Shown here piece after piece: positions 11,733 through 16,115 of a stretch of 16,115 nt of DNA. A program made the position numbers and the translations under genes. The notes below the pieces were generated by a model, which had not been told where the DNA came from, searched no databases, and saw nothing but the letters and a program-made list of their open reading frames with translations. The stretch's first letter is position 1; the number at the start of each line of letters is the position of its first letter. The stretch comes from an uncultured Clostridia bacterium (GTDB lineage: Bacteria; Bacillota; Clostridia; Oscillospirales; Ruminococcaceae): contig CALCUE010000014.1 of the NCBI GenBank assembly GCA_937906945.1, forward strand, positions 1 through 16,115. The letters run 5' to 3'.

Positions 11733-12170
11733 TTACGCGAGTTTTTCGATCTCCGACTCGCCGAAAACGGCGACGCCGTTTTCCATGAGAAGGGCGGCGG
11801 CAACGCCGTTCCCCGGCAAAAGACCGCCGTCAAAAGCGCCGTTATGGATGAAACCGGCGCCGCAGGAGGGACTGCGTTCTTTAAGGAGCGCTTTTCGGCA
11901 CCCGAAAAGCTTCGCCAGGCGCAAAACTTCGTTTGCGCCTTTTTCATAGGCGGCGGTGACGTCCTTTCCGCTTTGGGTAAGGACTTTTTCACCGACCCGT
12001 TCGGCCGGTTCCCGAGGCGTTGGAAGACCGCCGAAAATTTCGGCGCAGACGGGAACAAGGTGATATTTCGCCTGGAGTTTTTCGAGGATTTTAGGCGAAA
12101 GGGGTTTGGAAACGCCGTCGTAGCGGCAGGAAACGCCCAGAAGACAGGCGCTGATCAGAAGATTTTCCAT
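11733..12170 (-). CDS. DUF523 family protein
   Basis: A 145-residue protein of the DUF523 (YbbK-like) family, with no established function. The family cysteines and motifs are present: ACLLGVSCRYDG at 8-19 (Cys9, Cys15), PVCAEIFGGLPTPREPAE at 40-57 (Cys42, where many members have CPE) and LLKERSPSCGAG at 96-106 (Cys103). Four conserved cysteines suggest a metal or iron-sulfur site; this is inference. I chose the ATG at 12170 over one at 12176 because GGAGG is seven bases before the former and only one base before the latter. It begins two bases after the acyltransferase/zinc-ribbon gene's stop and is the last gene of that pair. Confidence 0.9.
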   Translation of the reverse strand: MENLLISACLLGVSCRYDGVSKPLSPKILEKLQAKYHLVPVCAEIFGGLPTPREPAERVGEKVLTQSGKDVTAAYEKGANEVLRLAKLFGCRKALLKERSPSCGAGFIHNGAFDGGLLPGNGVAAALLMENGVAVFGESEIEKLA

Positions 12171-12172
12171 AG

Positions 12173-13453
12173 TCATTCCTCCGTGGCCGGTTTGCGGCGG
12201 CGGTGCTTCAATTTATAGAGTTCCTCGGCGGCCATTCTTGTTTTCGCCACCGGAACGGGCCCTTTCGGGAAGCAGTAATAGAGCCGCTCCTGGTTGCCGA
12301 CGCAGATGACGTCGCCCCGCTCGTACCAGAAATAGTCCGAATAGAGGCTGTAGGAGGCGAGAGGCTTTTGCTCGTAATGGAGCGCCCCGTCACAGCCGTC
12401 GAGAACGAAACCGGAGGCGTTGTGGGAAAGGTGGCCGTCGCCGACAAGATAAAGCGCCTTGTAATCGACGAGAACGCCGATGGAAACGTCGGTCTCGAGG
12501 GCATAGGTCCCGTTTTCCAGTTCTTGCCGGACTTCGCTTCGCTCCCAGTTGTACCAGTCGGGGATATGGGAAAATTCCGTTTCGCCGTCAAGGGCGGAAA
12601 GAGCGCCGTAAACGCCGAGTTCCCATTGTTTTCCGCAATGGTGGCAGGTGAGAAGGGTGCCTTTTCCCTCCATTTCGCCTTCGGCGCCGCAATGGGCGCA
12701 TTTATAGAGAATACGGTCCAGTCCGTCGGCCCGGAAAGGCTCGTCGATTTTGACCCGGTTTTCCTCCTGCCAGCGGAAGTTGTCGAAGGTGAAGGATTTG
12801 TTCAGAATGCCGTCCAGTTCCTCGACGGACTTTTCGGCGATCTCCTCCCGGTTCAGAAGGCAGGAGACTTCGGCGGAGACAGAAACTTTCCGCTTTTGCA
12901 GGCAGTTATAGAGCGGATCCCGGGCGAAAGCGCCCTCGGTCTTGATAAAAACGACGGGTACGTCCAGTTTTTTGAGCAGAAGACCGAGGTGACGGGGCAG
13001 CGGTGTGGCGCAGCCGTCGAAGGTGTAGCTGGCCTCCGGGTACATGAGGACGCTGGTTTTAAGGTCATGGAGCATATAGGTCATATCGCCGATGAGCCCC
13101 ACGTCGCTGACGAATTTTTTCGTCGGGATACAGCCGAGGTTTCGCATCAGCCCTTTTTTGCCGACGAAGCCGTCGGAGGTGCAGACGATGCCATAGGGCT
13201 TCGGATAGAAGATCTTCGAGACGATCTCAAGGTCGATGAAGCTCGAATGGTTCATCAGAATGAGGCAGGGCTCGTCTCCCACTTCCTCCATCCGGCGGGT
13301 GGTATAGGTGAAATTCGTCGCTTTTAAGTCGCCGATCGCCAGAAGGCGCACGAGGCTTCGAAAGAGAAGATTCGGGCGTTTCGGAAGAAAACGGGGCGGT
13401 TTGGGAAGGGCGAGAACGTCCTTATAGGAGCGGGGTTCGGCTTTGATCTTCAT
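12173..13453 (-). CDS. PlsC-like acyltransferase fused to a zinc ribbon and a C-terminal domain
   Basis: A 426-residue protein. The N-terminal 230 residues are a lysophosphatidic-acid-acyltransferase-like domain, with NHSSFIDLE (68-76) giving the catalytic HX4D as His69/Asp74, GCIPTKKF (107-114) in the position of the second motif, and YPEASYTFDG (138-147) in place of the usual EGTR-type motif. Two CxxC pairs, Cys252/Cys255 and Cys270/Cys273, then form a zinc ribbon. About 145 residues of C-terminal domain, which I do not recognise, follow. Ordinary PlsC proteins are about 240 residues, so the fusion is notable. It probably acylates a lipid at the inner membrane face. The ATG at 13453 is chosen because upstream frame runs into the leader hairpin and promoter; the AAGGA before it is at a longish spacing of 12. 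Downstream partner: the DUF523 gene. Confidence 0.85.
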   Translation of the reverse strand: MKIKAEPRSYKDVLALPKPPRFLPKRPNLLFRSLVRLLAIGDLKATNFTYTTRRMEEVGDEPCLILMNHSSFIDLEIVSKIFYPKPYGIVCTSDGFVGKKGLMRNLGCIPTKKFVSDVGLIGDMTYMLHDLKTSVLMYPEASYTFDGCATPLPRHLGLLLKKLDVPVVFIKTEGAFARDPLYNCLQKRKVSVSAEVSCLLNREEIAEKSVEELDGILNKSFTFDNFRWQEENRVKIDEPFRADGLDRILYKCAHCGAEGEMEGKGTLLTCHHCGKQWELGVYGALSALDGETEFSHIPDWYNWERSEVRQELENGTYALETDVSIGVLVDYKALYLVGDGHLSHNASGFVLDGCDGALHYEQKPLASYSLYSDYFWYERGDVICVGNQERLYYCFPKGPVPVAKTRMAAEELYKLKHRRRKPATEE

Positions 13454-13477
13454 AAAAAACAAGGTTCCTTTCCGGTT

Positions 13478-13496
13478 TTTCCGGCGAAGCCGGAAA
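13478..13496 (-). other. 5'-leader hairpin of the acyltransferase gene
   Basis: On the minus strand TTTCCGGC, loop TTC, GCCGGAAA lies just downstream of the promoter and 25 bases before the start codon. A second CCGG-containing segment follows near the ribosome binding site. It could protect the 5' end or affect translation; no known riboswitch is recognised. Confidence 0.4.
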
Positions 13497-13504
13497 CTGG
13501 TTTT

Positions 13505-13533
13505 ATTATAGCCACTTTTAAGGGCGCTGACAA
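13505..13533 (-). promoter_or_regulatory. Promoter of the acyltransferase–DUF523 operon
   Basis: TTGTCA (13528-13533), 17-base spacer, perfect TATAAT (13505-13510) on the minus strand, about 50 bases before the ATG and directly behind the terminator of the ATPase gene. Confidence 0.8.
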
Positions 13534-13550
13534 GGGAAGAAAAAGAAAAA

Positions 13551-13576
13551 GCGTTTTCGCCTTTTGGCGAAAACGC
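13551..13576 (-). terminator. Terminator of the metal-efflux operon
   Basis: An 11-base-pair stem GCGTTTTCGCC (13551-13561), loop TTTT, GGCGAAAACGC (13566-13576), followed on the minus strand by TTTTTCTTTTTCTTCC, 14 bases after the ATPase stop codon. Confidence 0.9.
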
Positions 13577-13590
13577 TTTTTTTACGGATT

Positions 13591-15423
13591 TCAATCCCGC
13601 ACACGAAGAAGGCGCAGGGACCAGAGAAGGGTGATAAGGCAGACGCCGACGTCGGCGAAAACGGCAAGCCAGATCGGCGCGTAGCCGAAAGCGCCGAGAA
13701 TGAGCACGGCGACCTTGACGAAAAGGATAAAGGCGACGTTTTCTTTGACGCAGCGCATGATTTTTTTGGCGATGGAGATCGCCTTCGGAAGGGCGGCGAC
13801 GCCGCCTTTCATCAGGACGATATCGGCGGATTCGATAGCGGCGTCGGTGCCAAGACCCATGGCGGCGCCGATATCGGCACTGGCGAGCACCGGCGCGTCG
13901 TTGATGCCGTCTCCGGTGAAAACGGTGGCACCGCTCGCCTTGATCTCCTCCAGTCGGGTGACTTTATCCTCCGGCATCAGCGAGGCGTAATAGCCGTCGA
14001 GACCGCAGGTCTCGGTGACTTTGGCGGCGGTCGGCTCGTTGTCGCCGGTGAGCATGATAACGTGCTCAATGCCGAGCTCATGAAGACGGGAAACGGCCTC
14101 TTTCGCTTCATCCCGCAGGGTGTCCTCGAGGAAAATGCTGCCGACGGGCACGCCGTTTACGGCGACGTAAAGGCTGGCCGGTTCGTGGGGCGGCAAAGCG
14201 ATCCCGACTTCGTCAAAGAGCTTGGCGTTGCCGCAGACAACGGTGGAAGAGCCGATGGTGACGGTGACGCCCTCGCCGGCGATCTCGGTGACTTTATCGG
14301 CGTTTTCTTTGATGATACCGCGCTTTTCGGCTTCCTCCTCCACACAGCGGGCGATGGGATGTTCGGAAAACGCCTCCGCGGACGCCGCCAGGGAAAGCAC
14401 CTCGTTTTCGGAAAGCGAACCGAAAAGACGGACCTCCTCGACGTGGAGTTTCCCGGTGGTGAGGGTGCCGGTCTTGTCAAAAACGGCGTTTTTAAGGGTG
14501 GCGAGCCGCTCGCAATATTCGGAGCCTTTGATGAGCACGCCGGCTTTGGAGGCGGAACCGATGCCGGCGAAATAGGCCAGCGGGATCGAAAGAACAAGGG
14601 CGCAGGGACAGCTGGAAACGAGGAAGATCAGCGCCCGGTGAGCCGCTTCGGAGAACGGCAGGATTTTGAGCAGCCAGGTGCCGAGGAAAAGGAGAGCGGC
14701 AAGCCCTACCACCACCGGCGTATAAATTTCGGAGAAGCGGGTGATGAATTTTTCGGTCTTTCCCTTCTTTTCCGAGGCGTTTTCAACAAGGTCAAGGATC
14801 CGGGCGGCGGCGGAATCGCCGTATCCGCTGACCGTTTCACCGAGGACGGGACTGGCGAGCACGACGCATCCGGCCCGGAGCAGTTCCCCGGTGCTCAGAT
14901 GGACGGGCAGGCTTTCGCCGGTGAGCGCCGAGGCGTCAGCCATGACGCTTTCGGAAAGAACGGTACAATCGAGCGGCACCCGGTCGCCGACCTTAATGAG
15001 GATTTTAGTGCCGATGGGAACGTCCTCAGCGGGACGAATCTCGGTGCCGTTATCGGTGACGACGTTGGCTTTATCGGGACGGATATCGGCCAAAGCGGCG
15101 ATATTTTCCCGGGAACGGTCCACCGCCAGGTCCTCCAGTTCCTCACCAAAGGAAAAGAGCAGGGCGACCATGACCCCCTCGTGATATTCGCCGATAAGGA
15201 ACGCCGCGACGACGGCGATGGACATTAAGGTCGCCTCGTCAAAGCGAAAATGCAAAAGGCCCTCGAAGCCCTCTTTCAGCGTTTCCCTCGCGGCGATAAC
15301 GGCGGCGGCAAGGCAGATCCAAAAGGCAAAAGGCTTAAAAATCGGCAGGAAACTCAGCCCGAAGGCGACAGCGCAAAGAAAGAGGATCACAAAATCCCGG
15401 CGAAAGTTTTCGTTTTCTTCCAT
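13591..15423 (-). CDS. P1B-type (Zn2+/Cd2+) heavy-metal efflux ATPase
   Basis: A 610-residue ATP-driven metal exporter. TGES (168-171), the transmembrane CPC metal site (272-274), DKTGT with phosphorylated Asp316 (316-320), the P1B-specific His-Pro at 355-356, and GDGINDAP (504-511) are all present. Lys570 in the seventh and Asp591 in the eighth membrane segment (WLAVFADVG) mark the Zn/Cd-transporting P1B-2 subgroup rather than the copper type. There is no N-terminal CxxC or His-rich metal-binding domain: the protein begins about ten residues before the first membrane segment, shorter than ZntA or CadA. The ATG at 15423 has GGAGGAGGG five bases upstream and lies one base after the ArsR-family sensor's stop, so the two are tightly coupled and probably regulated by zinc or cadmium. 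Confidence 0.95.
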   Translation of the reverse strand: MEENENFRRDFVILFLCAVAFGLSFLPIFKPFAFWICLAAAVIAARETLKEGFEGLLHFRFDEATLMSIAVVAAFLIGEYHEGVMVALLFSFGEELEDLAVDRSRENIAALADIRPDKANVVTDNGTEIRPAEDVPIGTKILIKVGDRVPLDCTVLSESVMADASALTGESLPVHLSTGELLRAGCVVLASPVLGETVSGYGDSAAARILDLVENASEKKGKTEKFITRFSEIYTPVVVGLAALLFLGTWLLKILPFSEAAHRALIFLVSSCPCALVLSIPLAYFAGIGSASKAGVLIKGSEYCERLATLKNAVFDKTGTLTTGKLHVEEVRLFGSLSENEVLSLAASAEAFSEHPIARCVEEEAEKRGIIKENADKVTEIAGEGVTVTIGSSTVVCGNAKLFDEVGIALPPHEPASLYVAVNGVPVGSIFLEDTLRDEAKEAVSRLHELGIEHVIMLTGDNEPTAAKVTETCGLDGYYASLMPEDKVTRLEEIKASGATVFTGDGINDAPVLASADIGAAMGLGTDAAIESADIVLMKGGVAALPKAISIAKKIMRCVKENVAFILFVKVAVLILGAFGYAPIWLAVFADVGVCLITLLWSLRLLRVRD

Positions 15424-15424
15424 G

Positions 15425-15766
15425 TTATCCCTCCTCCACGTGTGAAATTCCGGTGCAGAGAATGGCACCGACGTGGGCGTCATCAAGCGAATAGTAGATC
15501 TGTTTTCCTTCCCGGCGGCTCTTGATAAGGCGGGCGGCTTTAAGGATCGAAAGCTGGTGGGAAACGGCGGACTGGCTCATGGAGAGCAGGTCGCAAAGGC
15601 AGCAGACGCACATTTCGCCCTCCGAAAGGGCGGAAAGAATGCGGATGCGGGTGCCGTCACCGAAAAGACGAAAGACCTCCGCCGCTTTGCTGAGGACCTC
15701 GTCCGAGGGCATATTGGCCCGGGTCTGGGCGATGATGTGGGCGTGTTCGGGGTGCGGTTCCGACAT
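15425..15766 (-). CDS. ArsR/SmtB-family metal-sensing repressor
   Basis: A 113-residue winged-helix repressor that releases DNA on binding metal. The recognition helix is SMSQSAVSHQLSILKAARL (62-80). Two metal sites are visible. One is an alpha5 site, Asp96/His98 with His109/Glu112, in exactly the D-x-H...H-x2-E spacing of SmtB and CzrA. The other is an alpha3-region cysteine cluster, CVCCLC at 53-58, comparable to the ELCVCDL motif of CadC/ArsR. The N-terminus is histidine-rich (HPEHAH, 5-10) where CadC has cysteines. GGAGG lies seven bases before the chosen ATG; an in-frame start 48 bases upstream would run through the operator. It precedes the Zn/Cd ATPase by one base and should repress both genes. 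Confidence 0.95.
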   Translation of the reverse strand: MSEPHPEHAHIIAQTRANMPSDEVLSKAAEVFRLFGDGTRIRILSALSEGEMCVCCLCDLLSMSQSAVSHQLSILKAARLIKSRREGKQIYYSLDDAHVGAILCTGISHVEEG

Positions 15767-15799
15767 GATAAGACCTCCAAACGTGAAGAATTGAACAAA

Positions 15800-15813
15800 T
15801 GAACAAGTATTCA
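15800..15813 (-). promoter_or_regulatory. Candidate ArsR/SmtB operator
   Basis: TGAA, six bases, TTCA: the classic SmtB/ArsR half-site arrangement. It is extended by flanking AT-rich bases and by a second TGAACAA at 15792-15798, directly repeating 15800-15806. It lies about 10-25 bases downstream of the predicted transcription start, where bound repressor would block initiation or escape. Confidence 0.75.
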
Positions 15814-15829
15814 TATATTATCCGCTTTC

Positions 15830-15858
15830 AGTATAGCCTATGCGAAAGCCGTTGTCAA
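15830..15858 (-). promoter_or_regulatory. Promoter of the metal sensor/efflux operon
   Basis: Perfect TTGACA (15853-15858), exactly 17 bases, TATACT (15830-15835) on the minus strand. A strong promoter next to a repressor operator fits a derepression switch. Confidence 0.92.
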
Positions 15859-15897
15859 GGAGAAAGAGAGGAAAAGGGCACACTCGGAGAAGGTATT

Positions 15898-15980
15898 AAA
15901 GATTGCCACGTCGCGCCTGCGGCGCAAAGGCTCCTTCTGAGAGGGAGCTGTCAGCCGGAGGCTGACTGCGGGAGATTGGC
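15898..15980. repeat. Composite, truncated dispersed repeats
   Basis: AAAGATTGCCACGTCGC at 15898-15914 is one end of the palindromic unit seen at 274-312 and 7037-7075, here cut short. It runs into a second palindromic unit, CTCCTTCTGAGAGGGAG then TCAGCCGGAGGCTGA, followed by a GCGGGAGATTGG tail resembling the GGATGAGGGGC end of the 7071-7160 repeat. The 257 bases from 15859 to the end hold only these repeats, an inverted repeat at 16002-16041 and the terminal repeat; I see no gene there. Confidence 0.55.
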
Positions 15981-16001
15981 GATCCGGGAAATAGTTCGCA
16001 G

Positions 16002-16041
16002 AAACGGAAATATAGGGGCAGTTTTTTTCTATGTTCCGTTT
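16002..16041. repeat. Inverted repeat with T-rich loop
   Basis: AAACGGAA (16002-16009) and TTCCGTTT (16034-16041) are exact complements. ATAG and CTAT extend the stem after a small bulge, closing a loop of about 13 bases that contains seven T residues. There is no T-tract after the stem, so it is not a standard terminator, and no gene is adjacent. Confidence 0.55.
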
Positions 16042-16078
16042 ATCCGACGTTTCATCCGGTTTTATTGTTGGTCGCCGG

Positions 16079-16115
16079 GCTCCTTTCGTCTTTTTGCCTT
16101 CGGCAAAAATCCACC
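16079..16115. repeat. Terminal direct repeat, right copy (identical to 1-37)
   Basis: The last 37 bases equal the first 37 exactly, including the hairpin at 16090-16108. Interpretation as for the left copy. Confidence 0.85.

Noticed and set aside
13454..13594. A longer acyltransferase reading frame reaching to 13594
   Set aside because: It would have to cross the promoter (13505-13533), the terminator (13551-13576) and the ATPase stop. The ATG at 13453 begins the recognisable protein.
13564..15228. A long open frame antisense to the metal ATPase gene
   Set aside because: It lies entirely inside a gene with all P1B motifs, has no ribosome binding site or family resemblance, and its Gly/Asp/Arg-rich composition is what a GC-rich antisense frame gives.
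1..16115. The window as a complete 16-kb plasmid or phage-like circle
   Set aside because: The ends match over 37 bases, but the content is housekeeping (rsmA, nagB, sfsA, pseudouridine synthase) with no replication, partition, mobilisation or phage gene. A repeat at both contig ends explains the match better.

Overview
The window looks like a chromosomal contig from an uncultured, GC-rich member of the Bacillota, probably a gut-type Clostridia. This rests on strong GGAGG-type ribosome binding sites before nearly every gene, TTGACA/TATAAT-type promoters with 17-base spacers, compact hairpin-plus-T-tract terminators, short lipoproteins with clostridial-style signal peptides, and family content (DUF89, DUF523, DUF4430 and TIGR01212 proteins, a PlsC–zinc-ribbon fusion). 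Taxonomy below class is not supported by what I can see. All clear genes belong to known families. I found no CRISPR array, phage, transposase, rRNA or tRNA.

Layout. Positions 1-406 are a gene-free, hairpin-rich stretch built from short dispersed repeats. From 407 to 6965 everything is on the minus strand, read from high to low coordinates. A four-gene run comes first: an RluA-family pseudouridine synthase, a lipoprotein barnase, its barstar, and rsmA. Then a DUF4430 lipoprotein with its own promoter and terminator, a DUF89 (damage-control phosphatase-like) protein with a TTG start, and an OmpR-type response regulator overlapping its multi-membrane-segment histidine kinase. A second repeat cluster (6990-7160) separates this block from an orphan EutP-like GTPase (plus). 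That GTPase converges on a small Lys-rich membrane protein (minus), whose promoter overlaps that of a divergent TIGR01212 radical SAM–sfsA pair (plus). nagB and an MscS-type channel follow on the plus strand, each with its own promoter and terminator. They converge on a minus-strand block: an ArsR-family metal sensor with a Zn/Cd P1B-type ATPase, and a PlsC-like acyltransferase/zinc-ribbon protein with a DUF523 protein. The last 300 bases are repeats again, and the final 37 bases are identical to the first 37.

How the genes work together. The clearest functional units are (i) the two-component system with a candidate inverted-repeat operator, (ii) the metal sensor/efflux pair with an SmtB/ArsR-type operator just downstream of a consensus promoter, and (iii) the barnase/barstar pair: a predicted surface-tethered RNase on an acidic Pro/Glu stalk, followed two bases later by its cytoplasmic inhibitor, and placed between two rRNA/RNA-modification genes. 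The barnase/barstar module and the Cys-rich EutP variant are the items most worth following up. The identical ends most likely mean that the contig was broken at, or closed through, a multicopy repeat, not that this is a plasmid.
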